Source: Intestinibacter bartlettii (GTDB lineage: Bacteria; Bacillota; Clostridia; Peptostreptococcales; Peptostreptococcaceae). From it: a stretch of 64,000 nt of DNA. The notes below the pieces were generated by a model, which had not been told where the DNA came from, searched no databases, and saw only the letters and a list, made by a program, of their open reading frames with translations. This document shows positions 35,498 through 44,717 of the stretch, in pieces. Each line of letters starts with the position of its first letter. Position 1 is the first letter of the stretch. The stretch lies in the NCBI RefSeq assembly GCF_000154445.1, contig NZ_DS499559.1. One strand, written 5' to 3'. Made by a program: the position numbers and the translations under genes.

Positions 35498-36220
35498 ATG
35501 AATAGACCATATATATTCTGCCATATGCTAACTTCTCTAGACGGCAAAATCATGGGAAATTATATGAGTACGCCAGAAGGCGAAACAGGTTCGACCATAT
35601 TTTATGATTTAGCATTTGGCAAAGACAGATATTATAAACATCAAGGTTGGATATCGGGTAGAGTTACAACAGATGACAATTTTACATTTTATAAAAAGCC
35701 AGATTTAGATGAGGATGCAGAAATAGTACCAGAAGGGGACTATGTTGCAGATTTTCATGAAAACATTCATTATGTTTCAATAGACCCATCGGGAGTTCTT
35801 GGATGGGACAAAAATTATATCATATATCAAGATACAAGAGCTCATGTAATAGAAGTTCTTACAAATAAAGCTAGTAATTCTTATAAGGATCTTCTTAGAA
35901 AACTAGGAATATCTTATATAATTGCAGGCGATACAACTTTAGATTATGAAGTTTTATTAGAAAAATTAAAAAAACTATTTAAGATAGAACTTCTTATGTT
36001 AGGCGGTGGAGGTGTACTTAACTGGTCATTTATCCAAGAAGGGTTATGTGATGAAGTTAGTGTTATTATGGCAGCATGTGCAGATGGTTCTACAAAAACA
36101 CCTACACTATTTATGGAAAAGGAAGGACTTAGCGATGATAAGCCAGTTCACTTTAAATTAGAAGACGTAAAGATTATGGAAGGAGATAGTCTTTGGTTAC
36201 GTTATAAAATTAAAAAATAA
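35498..36220 (+). CDS. RibD C-terminal/DHFR-like reductase
   Basis: 240 aa, RibD_C family: starts RPYIFCHMLTSLDGKIMGNYM, then GWISGRVTTDDNF, ELLMLGGGGVLNWSFIQEGLCDEVSVIMAACADG. This is a dihydrofolate-reductase-like NAD(P)H oxidoreductase fold, used in riboflavin synthesis but widespread as stand-alone stress reductases. Strong RBS CAGGAGG. First gene of an operon with a cupin protein behind a MerR-type promoter, so induction by an electrophile or oxidative signal is likely. Confidence 0.88.
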   Translation: MNRPYIFCHMLTSLDGKIMGNYMSTPEGETGSTIFYDLAFGKDRYYKHQGWISGRVTTDDNFTFYKKPDLDEDAEIVPEGDYVADFHENIHYVSIDPSGVLGWDKNYIIYQDTRAHVIEVLTNKASNSYKDLLRKLGISYIIAGDTTLDYEVLLEKLKKLFKIELLMLGGGGVLNWSFIQEGLCDEVSVIMAACADGSTKTPTLFMEKEGLSDDKPVHFKLEDVKIMEGDSLWLRYKIKK

Positions 36221-36234
36221 AAGGGGTAATTAAA

Positions 36235-36642
36235 ATGGAAAAAGAACTTAGTGTATTTAAAATAGGTCAAACAAATGATGCTTATGCAAAATTTTTTACA
36301 GGTCAAAGTTATTTAAACATGTTATCTTTAGAACAAGTTGTAGTAGGTAATGTAACTTTTGAACCAGGATGTCGTAACTTCTGGCATATACACCATGCAA
36401 AATCAGGTGGAGGACAAATCCTACTTTGTACTGCTGGAAGAGGATATTATCAAGAATGGGGAAAAGAAGCAGTAGAACTTAATCCTGGTGATGTAATAAA
36501 TATACCGGCAGGTGTAAAACATTGGCATGGGGCAGCAAAAGATAGTTGGTTCCAACACTTAGCAATAGAAGTACCAGGAGTTGATACAAAAAACGAATGG
36601 TGTGAAGAAGTAAGTGATAAAGAGTATAATAAATTAAAATAA
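36235..36642 (+). CDS. Cupin-domain protein
   Basis: 135 aa. Cupin motif 1 is VTFEPGCRNFWHIHHAKSGG and motif 2 is ELNPGDVINIPAGVKHWHGA; metal-ligand histidines are present in both (HIHH, HWHG). Proteins of this type are often annotated as carboxymuconolactone-decarboxylase-associated or quercetin-dioxygenase-like cupins. The gene lies 14 bp after the RibD-like reductase and shares its promoter. Confidence 0.9.
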   Translation: MEKELSVFKIGQTNDAYAKFFTGQSYLNMLSLEQVVVGNVTFEPGCRNFWHIHHAKSGGGQILLCTAGRGYYQEWGKEAVELNPGDVINIPAGVKHWHGAAKDSWFQHLAIEVPGVDTKNEWCEEVSDKEYNKLK

Positions 36643-36657
36643 AAATATAGATGTTAT

Positions 36658-36690
36658 CAATCCTAGATTTTAAGCCTAGGATTTTTTTCG
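36658..36690 (+). terminator. Terminator of the reductase-cupin operon
   Basis: Stem AATCCTAG / CTAGGATT with a short loop and a T7 run. Confidence 0.85.
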
Positions 36691-36736
36691 TATTAAAATA
36701 TGATAAAATTAAAAGAAAGAAATCGTTTTTTGTAGA

Positions 36737-37344
36737 AAAACAAAAGTTAAAGTAATATCTGAAGGATTAAATGTCAGAAAAGGACCTTTGACACAATATG
36801 ATTCTATAGGCAAGGTATCAAAAGGTTATGTATTTGATGCCATTGGAAAATCAGGAAGCTGGTATTAAGTAAATTATAACGGACAAAATGCATATATATC
36901 AGGAAACTTAAAATATGTAGAGCCAATGTTTATAAACATTAATAACTTCGATTCAATGCCAGTAGATTCTAGTATCGATGAAGTATGTGGATTGCTTGGA
37001 GTAAATGGAATGAATGCTGCTGAATATAACACTACTGTAAAGGATATGAAGACTTTGATTAATAAGTTATCTAATAAATATCCTAAAAAAAATTATATAC
37101 AAAAAGTTTTTCCTATTGGAAGAAAATACTCAAAAACAGTTATTAATAGAATTACAAACTATAATAATGAAATCGAAAAATATTGCAAGACTATATCAAA
37201 TGTAAAATTTATAGATGCGACTACAGGATTTGTAGATTCTTAAAGTATCCTGATGCTGAGGGGATACATATTATTCTAAGTAAATACCAAATGTTCTTTG
37301 ATAATATTGGAAAAGCAATGTTGAATATTTTAGCTATTGGATGA
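36737..37344 (+). pseudogene. Broken SH3b-SGNH hydrolase gene
   Basis: Reading continuously: a bacterial SH3 domain (ISEGLNVRKGPLTQYDSIGK ... GSWY), an in-frame TAA at 36866-36868, the rest of the SH3 domain (VNYNGQNAYISGNLKYVE), then an SGNH/GDSL-like esterase portion. After GFVDS (stop at 37241-37243) the match shifts frame and continues KYPDAEGIHIILSKYQMFFD, which carries the D-x-x-H catalytic dyad motif typical of these esterases. No N-terminal export signal or nucleophile block I is left. At least one nonsense, one frameshift and an N-terminal deletion. Confidence 0.75.
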
Positions 37345-37550
37345 ACATCAAACTCAGTAGTGCTAAGATAGTTTGTGAAAGGAGAACCTTGAATCGTATC
37401 CCCAGCATCTATTATTAACGTATTACCGTCCTTTTCAAATTGATTTATTATGTTTAATAGACCTATATTTTTTTGTGACCTATCAATATAATCTGTTGGG
37501 TACACATAACCGTGTAAGTCAGATGTAAAGTAGATTTTTAAGTTTTTCAT
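37313..37550 (-). pseudogene. N-terminal stub of a 5'-nucleotidase/2',3'-cyclic phosphodiesterase
   Basis: The minus-strand reading starts MKNLKIYFTSDLHGYVYPTD and contains the calcineurin-like metallophosphatase motifs SDLHG and IDAGDTIQGSPFTNYL. Family similarity ends around HPIAKIFNIA; beyond it the reading runs into the antisense of the SGNH remnant. The GNHD motif and the whole C-terminal nucleotidase domain are missing. A deletion has joined two convergent genes tail to tail. Confidence 0.75.
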
Positions 37551-37719
37551 TGTGACACCTCTTTAATTGTTAATCCGTATATTTATATTACCTCAAAATC
37601 TTCATTTTATAAAGATAGTTATTTAATTTCATATACGTTACATATTGAAATTTTAATATTAAACCATAGAAAAGCAAAACAAATAATAATTAAAATATTG
37701 AAGTATTAGGAGAATGAAT

Positions 37720-38361
37720 ATGAACAGAAAAAGAATAACAAAAAAAGCAACATTAGCATTAGTAGCGATGATGACAGTAACATCAGTAGTAGGATGTTCA
37801 CAGTCAAATAACTCAAATAAAAACCAACAAGGCTCAAATCAAAAGACTGAACAAAAAACAGAACAAAAAACAGACAAAAATACAAACTCAAGTTTATCAT
37901 CTAGCACAATATTTAAAGATATGAAAACTACAGATATAGATGGAAATAAGGTAGATAAATCTATATTCTCAAAATATAAACTGACTATGGTCAATGTGTG
38001 GAACACAGGCTGCAGCCCATGTATATCAGAAATACCAACATTAGATAGATTAAACAAAGAATATAGAGAAAAAGGTGTTTCGATAAAAGGTATGTTGCTA
38101 GAATCGGGAATTGGATTAACTGATGAAGAAAAAGCTACAGCAAAAGAAATATTATCAAAAGCAAATGCAACTTATCAACAATTAACAGTTACAAAAGATA
38201 TGGTAGAAAAAGATGATACATTGCTTTTACAAGCATTCCCAACAACATTCTTTATAGATAAAGATGGAAATATCGTTGATAGTATAGAAGGTTCTAACGA
38301 TTATGATGGCTGGAAAGCAAAAATAGATGAAGTATTAAAGAAGGTAGAAGCAAATGAATAA
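37720..38361 (+). CDS. TlpA/ResA-type thioredoxin-like lipoprotein
   Basis: 213 aa from the ATG 7 nt after TAGGAG. Lipoprotein signal with lipobox VVGC, a Gln/Lys-rich tether, then a thioredoxin fold. Active site WNTGCSPC (Cys98, Cys101), the cis-Pro segment AFPTTFFIDKDG and the central insert fit ResA/TlpA extracytoplasmic thiol-disulfide reductases. It overlaps a CD1871A-like micro-protein gene, followed by a polyferredoxin membrane protein, so it is probably the outer partner of a transmembrane electron-transfer system. Confidence 0.92.
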   Translation: MNRKRITKKATLALVAMMTVTSVVGCSQSNNSNKNQQGSNQKTEQKTEQKTDKNTNSSLSSSTIFKDMKTTDIDGNKVDKSIFSKYKLTMVNVWNTGCSPCISEIPTLDRLNKEYREKGVSIKGMLLESGIGLTDEEKATAKEILSKANATYQQLTVTKDMVEKDDTLLLQAFPTTFFIDKDGNIVDSIEGSNDYDGWKAKIDEVLKKVEANE

Positions 38362-38503
38362 TATTATAAAAAAAAATAAAGTAGGTTTAGCAATATTTAT
38401 TGCAGGGATGCTTTTTGTATCTCTTGGAATTCACAGACAAGAACATAAAGTTGTGTCAAAGAAATCAAATATTATATGTCTTGAATGTATAGGAATTGGA
38501 TAG
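38354..38503 (+). CDS. CD1871A-family CXXC micro-protein
   Basis: 49 aa: MNNIIKKNKVGLAIFIAGML then a short hydrophilic stretch and a C-terminal ICLECIGIG. One membrane segment plus a near-terminal CxxC matches the CD1871A family of small CXXC proteins of Peptostreptococcaceae. The start ATG overlaps the last 8 bp of the TlpA gene. It is wedged between a thiol oxidoreductase and an Fe-S membrane protein, so a thiol relay or metal-handling role is plausible. Confidence 0.75.
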   Translation: MNNIIKKNKVGLAIFIAGMLFVSLGIHRQEHKVVSKKSNIICLECIGIG

Positions 38504-38511
38504 GTGATAGT

Positions 38512-39429
38512 ATGGATTTAATAAGAAAGATAAAGTCAAACCTGAGGCTAACCGTTCAAATAGTGTTTACTGCATTGACTAATGGATACTTTTTGGGCTT
38601 TGCAAAAGGGAAGATATATCAAGGTGATAGTAAACAACTATGTGTACCTGGGCTGAATTGTTATTCATGCCCAGGGGCGATAGGGTCTTGTCCAATAGGT
38701 TCTTTACAGGCCGTATTGGGAAGTAGAAATTTTAAATTTTCATTTTATATAATAGGATTTTTAATGATGGTTGGGGCGTTTGTAGGAAGATTTGTGTGTG
38801 GATGGCTATGTCCATTTGGATTAGTACAAGACTTGCTTTACAAAATTCCATTTATTAAAAAAATTAAAAAGGTGCCTTTGGATAAGCCATTAAGATATCT
38901 TAAATATGTTATATTAGTAGTATTTGTAATTATAATGCCGCTTACACTGACAAACTTTGCAGGAGAGGGTAATCCTTGGTTTTGCAAATTAATTTGTCCA
39001 TCAGGAACATTGCTTGGAGGGGTACCTCTAGTCTCAATGAACAGTTCACTTAGAAAAATAATTGGACCATTGTTTACTTGGAAGATGTTTATATTAGTGA
39101 GTGTTGTTATATTATCAATAAAAATTTATAGACCGTTTTGTAAATACTTATGTCCATTAGGTGCTATATATGGGCTATTCAACAAGTATTCTCTTTATAA
39201 ATATGAAATTGATGAAGACAAATGTACAAAATGTGGATTATGTGAGAGAAAATGTGACATGAATGTCGCAGTATACAAAACTCCAAACAGTGCAGAATGT
39301 ATAAGATGTGGAAAATGTATAAAAGTTTGCCCAAGAGGAGCTATAAAAACTACATTTACAAAAACAAAAGAAGCAGCTTGTAATTCAAAATGTTCTGGAT
39401 GTAAGTCAAATTGTGCAAGCAAAAATTAA
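38512..39429 (+). CDS. Polyferredoxin-type 4Fe-4S membrane protein (NapH/CcoG-like)
   Basis: 305 aa from ATG 38512; an in-frame ATG at 38485 inside the preceding gene is less likely. Four to five membrane segments carry cysteine motifs CVPGLNCYSCPGAIGSCP, CGWLCPFG, CKLICPSG and CKYLCPLG. They are followed by two ferredoxin motifs (CTKCGLCERKC, CIRCGKCIKVCP) and a Cys-rich tail CNSKCSGCKSNC. It would pass electrons from cytoplasmic ferredoxin across the membrane, possibly to the TlpA lipoprotein. Confidence 0.9.
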   Translation: MDLIRKIKSNLRLTVQIVFTALTNGYFLGFAKGKIYQGDSKQLCVPGLNCYSCPGAIGSCPIGSLQAVLGSRNFKFSFYIIGFLMMVGAFVGRFVCGWLCPFGLVQDLLYKIPFIKKIKKVPLDKPLRYLKYVILVVFVIIMPLTLTNFAGEGNPWFCKLICPSGTLLGGVPLVSMNSSLRKIIGPLFTWKMFILVSVVILSIKIYRPFCKYLCPLGAIYGLFNKYSLYKYEIDEDKCTKCGLCERKCDMNVAVYKTPNSAECIRCGKCIKVCPRGAIKTTFTKTKEAACNSKCSGCKSNCASKN

Positions 39430-39534
39430 TAAAAGCCTTTAAGTTTAAATTAAAACATAAAAAAGATATTTAATATAATATTTAAATTATAGTATACTAT
39501 AAAATATAATTAAAAGATGATGAGGTTGAAAAAA

Positions 39535-40200
39535 GTGAGCACAAAAATATTAATAGTAGAAGATGAGATAGATATAAGAGAAGGGATAAGTGAATATTTA
39601 TCCGAAGTTGGATATGATGTTATGGTTGCTGAAGATGGGCAAGAAGGTATCGACTTATTCAAATCAAATGAATTTGATTTAGTTTTATTGGATATAATGC
39701 TACCAAAAATAAATGGGTTTGGTGTATTGAGCCAAATAAGAGAAATAAGCGATGTTCCTGTTATGATGCTTACTGCAATGACTGATGATTACAGTCAAAT
39801 CATGAGTTTTAATGAAAAAGCCGATGATTATATAACAAAACCATTTTCGGTTGTAGTACTTCACAAAAGAATTGAAGCTTTGCAAAGACGTATTCAAGGA
39901 AGACAACAAAATAACAAATGGATTTATAAAGATGTTGAGGTGGATTTTTTAGGATTTTGTGCAAAGAAAGATAATAATCCAGTAGATTTAAAACCAAAGG
40001 AAATAAAGTTATTGGAATTATTAATTAAGCACAAAAACCAGGTGCTAACAAGAAATCAAATGTTAGATAGTCTTTGGGAAATAGATGAGGCCCCAGCTGA
40101 TCGTGTTATTGATGTATATATTAAAAATCTTAGAAAAAAACTAGATTTAGATTGTATTACAACTGTAAAAGGTATTGGGTATAAGTTTGAGGATAAGTAA
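39535..40200 (+). CDS. OmpR-family response regulator
   Basis: 221 aa from GTG 39535, 9 nt after GAGG; overlapping ATGs at 39517/39520 would add six residues. Receiver domain with phospho-acceptor Asp in DLVLLDIMLPKINGFG and the conserved MMLTAMTDD and DYITKPFS. The C-terminal winged helix contains LKPKEIKLLELL and RVIDVYIKNLRKKL. Its stop overlaps the start of the histidine kinase gene. Lies 90 bp after the envelope redox operon, which it may control. Confidence 0.92.
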   Translation: MSTKILIVEDEIDIREGISEYLSEVGYDVMVAEDGQEGIDLFKSNEFDLVLLDIMLPKINGFGVLSQIREISDVPVMMLTAMTDDYSQIMSFNEKADDYITKPFSVVVLHKRIEALQRRIQGRQQNNKWIYKDVEVDFLGFCAKKDNNPVDLKPKEIKLLELLIKHKNQVLTRNQMLDSLWEIDEAPADRVIDVYIKNLRKKLDLDCITTVKGIGYKFEDK

Positions 40201-41660
40201 TGAAAAAGATGAAACTATTCCAAAAAACATACCTATTTACAGTTGGGCTGATGGCAATTATCATCATAATTTCTCACACTTTGTTGTATATGCTTTTGCC
40301 GAGTTTTTATACTAATAAAAAGCAGCAAGATTTAGACAACATAAGCTATCAATTAACAGAGCAATTACAAAATAATAATTCAAATAAGAGCGATGAAATA
40401 GCTAAGAAATTTGCTGATATGCATAACATAAATATACTGTTGAGTGTAAATGGAAAAAATAAAGTATATGAAGGAATTAAAAGTTGTGATATATATATAA
40501 ACCCAGATGCTTTAGATGAACAGTCGCTAGTTATAGACAATAAAACGGATTTTATAGAAGATAATAAGAAATCAAATTCAACAGAAGTTAAAAATGATTT
40601 TCTAAAAATTAGTGATTCATCATTACTTTACACTAAAAAGTTAAAGACAAAAGATAACGTAGATGCATCAATAAAAGTTGCTATGGATTTACAATATCTC
40701 CAAGAAGCGAGAAGTGTAGTATTTATGATATTACCATATTCTATCGGTATAAGTCTTATTATTTCATTATTTGCATCATATATATATACAAAAAAAATAA
40801 CAAAACCAATAAAACAAATTTGTGACGTTACAAAAGAGATGCAAGTATTAAAAGAAGATGCATATTGTGATATTAACACTGGCGATGAGATAGAGCTTTT
40901 AGCGACAAATATAAATAGTTTATATAAAAATTTATTAGATACGATTGATTCTTTGAAAGAGGAAATTGAAAATGTGAGTAAATCGGAAAAAAGCAAGGTA
41001 GACTTCTTAAGAAGTGCCTCTCACGAATTAAAAACACCTCTTATGAGCATACATATAATGCTTGAAAATATGATTTTGAATATCGGGAAGTATAAAAATC
41101 ATGATGTTTATCTCCCAAAATGTCAAGAAGCTGTTGTTAATTTAAGTAGTATGGTTCAAGAGATACTAGACACATCTAGACTTAACTCTTTGAACGGCGA
41201 AAAAGAATTGAAAGAAGTAGATTTAAAAATATTGATAGAAAGTATTATTGAGCCATATAAAATTATCGCAAAATCAAAAAAAATCAATATGAACATAGAT
41301 TATTCAAACTCATTAAATATAAATACTGATAAATCAATGTTAAAAAAGGCATTATCGAATATTATATCTAATGCAGTGAATTATACCGATAATGGAAAAA
41401 ATATAAATATATATTTTGAAAAAAATTCATTAATAATAGAAAATGAGTGTAAACCAATAGAACAAAATCATCTAGATCATATATTCGAGGCGTTTTATAG
41501 GGCGGAATTTGACAGAAATAAAAACACCGGAGGAAATGGGTTGGGACTTTATATTGTTCAACAAATTCTAAAAACTTTAAATATCTCACACTCATTTGAA
41601 AGTGTTCAAAATGGTATGAAATTTACGATTAATTTTGAAGAAAATAACTTAATATGTTAA
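40200..41660 (+). CDS. Sensor histidine kinase
   Basis: 486 aa. First membrane segment (YLFTVGLMAIIIIISHTLLY), a ~130-residue extracytoplasmic sensor, second segment (VFMILPYSIGISLIISLFASY), HAMP, HisKA with LRSASHELKTPLMSI (phospho-His) and HATPase with SNAVNYTDNG and GGNGLGLYIVQQIL. Cognate partner of the overlapping response regulator. The stimulus is unknown; extracellular redox or envelope stress is suggested by the neighbouring thiol system. Confidence 0.92.
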   Translation: MKKMKLFQKTYLFTVGLMAIIIIISHTLLYMLLPSFYTNKKQQDLDNISYQLTEQLQNNNSNKSDEIAKKFADMHNINILLSVNGKNKVYEGIKSCDIYINPDALDEQSLVIDNKTDFIEDNKKSNSTEVKNDFLKISDSSLLYTKKLKTKDNVDASIKVAMDLQYLQEARSVVFMILPYSIGISLIISLFASYIYTKKITKPIKQICDVTKEMQVLKEDAYCDINTGDEIELLATNINSLYKNLLDTIDSLKEEIENVSKSEKSKVDFLRSASHELKTPLMSIHIMLENMILNIGKYKNHDVYLPKCQEAVVNLSSMVQEILDTSRLNSLNGEKELKEVDLKILIESIIEPYKIIAKSKKINMNIDYSNSLNINTDKSMLKKALSNIISNAVNYTDNGKNINIYFEKNSLIIENECKPIEQNHLDHIFEAFYRAEFDRNKNTGGNGLGLYIVQQILKTLNISHSFESVQNGMKFTINFEENNLIC

Positions 41661-41661
41661 C

Positions 41662-41693
41662 AAAAAAGTAGGGGCTAAGCTCCTACTTTTTTG
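41662..41693 (+). terminator. Terminator of the two-component operon
   Basis: Stem AAAAAAGTAGG / CCTACTTTTTT with an interrupted GGGCTAAGCT top, immediately after the kinase stop. Confidence 0.88.
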
Positions 41694-41972
41694 TGTTTGT
41701 ATATAGATAAAATATAAAAATATTGATAAAGTTATTGATAAAAATAAAAATCTAAAATAGTAAAGGAAATAATGAAAAAGGTATTTAAATATATGGAAAA
41801 ATACGAACTTTTTAATATATATGTTTTAATATATAAGTGAAAGTAGCATATTTTTTCTTAAAAAATGATTTTTTTATTAATTAAACAACAAATTTTAATT
41901 TTTACAATTGTAAATTTAAAAGTTTTATAGTATACTAATTTCATATTAAGTTTACACACATGAAAGGGACAC

Positions 41973-43322
41973 ATGATGGAAAAAAGAGAAAAAGTAGTTT
42001 CGAGTATTGCAAATATTTATAAATTAGATGGACGAGTGCCATTATCTAAGGCGATTCCTTTTGGATTACAACATATTCTTGCTATGTTTGTAGCTAATTT
42101 AACACCAATTATGATGATAGGAAGTGCATCATCTGTAGGACAAGAGCAGATGACTATATTATTACAAAATGCAATGTTTATGGCTGGTATAGCAACTTTA
42201 ATTCAGTTATATCCTATTGGAAAAGTAGGGGCAAAGTTGCCTATTGTTATGGGAGTTAGTTTTACATTCGTTACAATCTTATCTTATGTTGGAGCTCAAT
42301 ATGGCTATGGTGCTGTTGTAGGTGCAGTTATCGTAGGTGGTATTTTTGAAGGACTATTAGGATTATTGGCCAAATATTGGAGAAAAATAATAACACCAGT
42401 TGTTTCAGGTGTTGTCGTTACAACGATTGGCTATTCATTATTAACTGTAGGTGTACGTTCATTCGGAGGGGGATACACTGAAAACTTTGGTTCTCTACAA
42501 AATATTATGGTTGGTACAATTACGTTAGTAGCCTGTCTTTTATTTAATATTTTAGCAAAATCATTTTGGAAGCAATTATCAGTATTATTCGGATTATTTG
42601 TAGGATATGTAGTATCACTTTGTTTAGGGATGGTAGATTTATCAGGAATTTTATCTAATGGAATTATAGCATTCCCTACAATTTTACCAGTTACACCAGA
42701 ATTCAATATAAATGCAATTATATCAGTATGTATTATATTTATGGTTTCGGCTGCTGAAACAATCGGAGATACATCAGCAGTAGTTGCAAAAGGTTTAGAC
42801 AGAGAAATAACAGAAAGAGAAATCTCAGGTTCACTTGCTTGTGATGGTTTTTCAAGTTCTATAACTGGTATATTTGGATGTCCACCAGTAACATCATTCA
42901 GCCAAAATGTTGGATTAGTTGCTATGACAAAAGTAGTAAATAGATTTACAATAATGACTGGAGCTATGTTTATGATACTTGCAGGATTTGTTCCACCAAT
43001 CGGTGCATTTTTCAGCTCAATTCCAGAATCTGTGTTAGGTGGGTGTACACTTATGATGTTCGGGACAATAGTAGTTAGTGGTATAGAGATGCTTGCAAGA
43101 GCAGGTTTTACACAAAGAAATATCATAATTATAGCACTATCTTTAGCTATAGGTATAGGATTTACTTCTGTGACAGAAGCAGAAATTTGGGCAATATTCC
43201 CTAAAATGATACAAGACATATTTAGCGGAAATTGTGTTGCAGTTGTATTCGTTGTTTCAATTATTTTAAACTTAGTACTTCCTAAAAATATGGAAATTGA
43301 GAAGTTGGCTGAAGCAGCTTAG
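41973..43322 (+). CDS. Xanthine/uracil-type nucleobase permease (NCS2 family)
   Basis: 449 aa with ~14 membrane segments. Signature sequences: KAIPFGLQHILAMF near the start, SAAETIGDTSAV, and GCPPVTSFSQNVGLVAMTKVVNR (NCS2 motif with substrate-binding Gln/Asn). It imports a purine or pyrimidine base with H+. The 310-bp upstream region has no purine riboswitch that I can recognise; it is AT-rich with a dyad TTACAATTGTAA around 41908. Confidence 0.92.
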   Translation: MMEKREKVVSSIANIYKLDGRVPLSKAIPFGLQHILAMFVANLTPIMMIGSASSVGQEQMTILLQNAMFMAGIATLIQLYPIGKVGAKLPIVMGVSFTFVTILSYVGAQYGYGAVVGAVIVGGIFEGLLGLLAKYWRKIITPVVSGVVVTTIGYSLLTVGVRSFGGGYTENFGSLQNIMVGTITLVACLLFNILAKSFWKQLSVLFGLFVGYVVSLCLGMVDLSGILSNGIIAFPTILPVTPEFNINAIISVCIIFMVSAAETIGDTSAVVAKGLDREITEREISGSLACDGFSSSITGIFGCPPVTSFSQNVGLVAMTKVVNRFTIMTGAMFMILAGFVPPIGAFFSSIPESVLGGCTLMMFGTIVVSGIEMLARAGFTQRNIIIIALSLAIGIGFTSVTEAEIWAIFPKMIQDIFSGNCVAVVFVVSIILNLVLPKNMEIEKLAEAA

Positions 43323-43358
43323 GAAATAATTGAAGTAAAATAATAATAAATTAAAAGC

Positions 43359-43402
43359 AAAAATGCTACAAAGTAGGTTATCTATTTTGTAGCATTTTTT
43401 TA
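43359..43402 (+). terminator. Terminator after nucleobase permease
   Basis: Stem AAAAATGCTACAAAGTAG / CTATTTTGTAGCATTTTT, then a T run. Confidence 0.85.
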
Positions 43403-43555
43403 TAATGTATAGGAAATTATAATTAGCTTTAAATTGTGGAATATAAATTAATTTATATTGTATTGTTTAAATTTTTAGTTTATATTAAGATAAAATATAT
43501 TTTACCTTTATATAAAAAAATAGGTTATATAATTATAAATAGGTGGAGAAAGAGA

Positions 43556-44395
43556 ATGAATAAAAAAGAAGCAATACTAAAAGTATACAATTGCATAAAA
43601 AAAGAAACAGCTAAGAAAGCTATGAGTATAGAGTTAAAAAAACAAAAAACACAACTTATAGATTCAAAAGTAGGAGGGACTCCATATTTACCTGTTGGTG
43701 CAGAAATTCCTGTTGATGATGAGGGAAAACAACTTACATTATTAGCACAAATAAACTGCGAAGAGCTTGTAGGAATGGAAGATTATCCTCGAAAAGGATT
43801 ATTACAATTTTTCATACTTATGGATGATTGTTATGGGTTGGATTTTGATAATCAAAATAAACAAAATACATTCAGAGTAGTTTACCATGACAGTATTGAT
43901 GATAATGTAAAAGAAGAGGATATATTAAAAATATACAATCCTTATATTGAAGATGAGGATTATATGCCATTTGAAGATGAATTCAAGATGGTGTTTACAA
44001 CTTATGAAGAAGGAATAACATCAGAAGATTTTAATTTTGATGAAATTTTTGTGAAAAAATACAATGAGTTGTTCAAAGATAATCAAATTGAATCATTTTG
44101 GGATTTAGATGATGATGAGGAATCATTTGATGATATTCTAGAAGAAATCAACGATGAGATTTCAGGTTGCGGAAATAAAATAGGAGGATACCCTTACTTT
44201 GCACAATCAGATCCTAGAGAATATGACGGTCTTGATGTATATGATACTTTATTATTACAGATAGATAGTATGGACGATTATGAAAATGGATATATAATGT
44301 GGGGAGATGGCGGAGTTTGCAATTTCTTTATTAATAAGGATAAGTTAAAGAATTTAGACTTTAGTGATTTTTTATATAATTGGGATTGTTATTAA
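43556..44395 (+). CDS. DUF1963 (YwqG-family) protein
   Basis: 279 aa from the ATG after GTGGAGAAAGAG; upstream in-frame residues are hydrophobic and AT-derived and are rejected. It has the YwqG/DUF1963 hallmarks SKVGGTPYLP, LTLLAQINCEEL, RKGLLQFFI, KIGGYPYFAQSDPRE, LLLQIDSMDDYENG and IMWGDGGVCNFFI. The family is widespread, sometimes linked to polymorphic toxin or stress loci, and has no known biochemical activity. Stand-alone here. Confidence 0.9.
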   Translation: MNKKEAILKVYNCIKKETAKKAMSIELKKQKTQLIDSKVGGTPYLPVGAEIPVDDEGKQLTLLAQINCEELVGMEDYPRKGLLQFFILMDDCYGLDFDNQNKQNTFRVVYHDSIDDNVKEEDILKIYNPYIEDEDYMPFEDEFKMVFTTYEEGITSEDFNFDEIFVKKYNELFKDNQIESFWDLDDDEESFDDILEEINDEISGCGNKIGGYPYFAQSDPREYDGLDVYDTLLLQIDSMDDYENGYIMWGDGGVCNFFINKDKLKNLDFSDFLYNWDCY

Positions 44396-44430
44396 GAAGA
44401 TAAATTTGAAAAATTAAAGATTTAATAATA

Positions 44431-44493
44431 AAAAAATAAACACATGGAATTTATATTTATTTAAAATATACTTTCTATGTGTTTATTTTTTGT
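44431..44493 (+). terminator. Terminator after DUF1963 gene
   Basis: Stem AAAAAATAAACACAT / ATGTGTTTATTTTTT around an AT-rich loop. Confidence 0.75.
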
Positions 44494-44521
44494 AAATCTG
44501 TCCTAAAATACTAATAGAAAC

Positions 44522-44548
44522 AAAAAAGCCCACATAAAAATGTGAGCA
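44522..44548 (-). terminator. Candidate minus-strand terminator
   Basis: On the minus strand GCTCACA / TGTGGGC (one mismatch) closes a 6-nt loop followed by T6. It would end transcription from the ABC-F gene, beyond the hairpin repeats. Confidence 0.5.
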
Positions 44549-44564
44549 ATTAGTTTCGATAATA

Positions 44565-44640
44565 ATCATCATCGTCAATTCGATGGGAATTATTTTCTAA
44601 AAAAGATATCATCATCGTCAATCCGATGAGAATTATCTTT
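44565..44640. repeat. Two direct copies of a ~33-bp hairpin-forming repeat
   Basis: ATCATCATCGTCAATTCGAT... at 44565 recurs at 44608 (period 43 bp) with three to four substitutions. Each copy contains the inverted pair TCATCG ... CGATG(A/G), so each can fold into a small hairpin; the first extends to an almost 14-bp stem. It lies between convergent genes and codes for nothing. Two units are too few and too irregular for a CRISPR. Confidence 0.6.
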
Positions 44641-44717
44641 TCTATATTATCCTCAAGATAAAAAAATTTATACATTTATTTTGAAGATTATATAAATAAT
44701 AATTAATATATCAAAAA

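Noticed and set aside
41700..41972. Purine riboswitch upstream of the nucleobase permease
   Set aside because: The conserved junction and loop sequences of the purine aptamer are not present.
42431..43219. A 262-codon minus-strand frame
   Set aside because: Antisense to the conserved NCS2 permease, with improbable composition and no RBS.
44565..44640. Two-unit CRISPR array
   Set aside because: Only two units with an ~10-bp gap, several substitutions between copies, and no cas genes.
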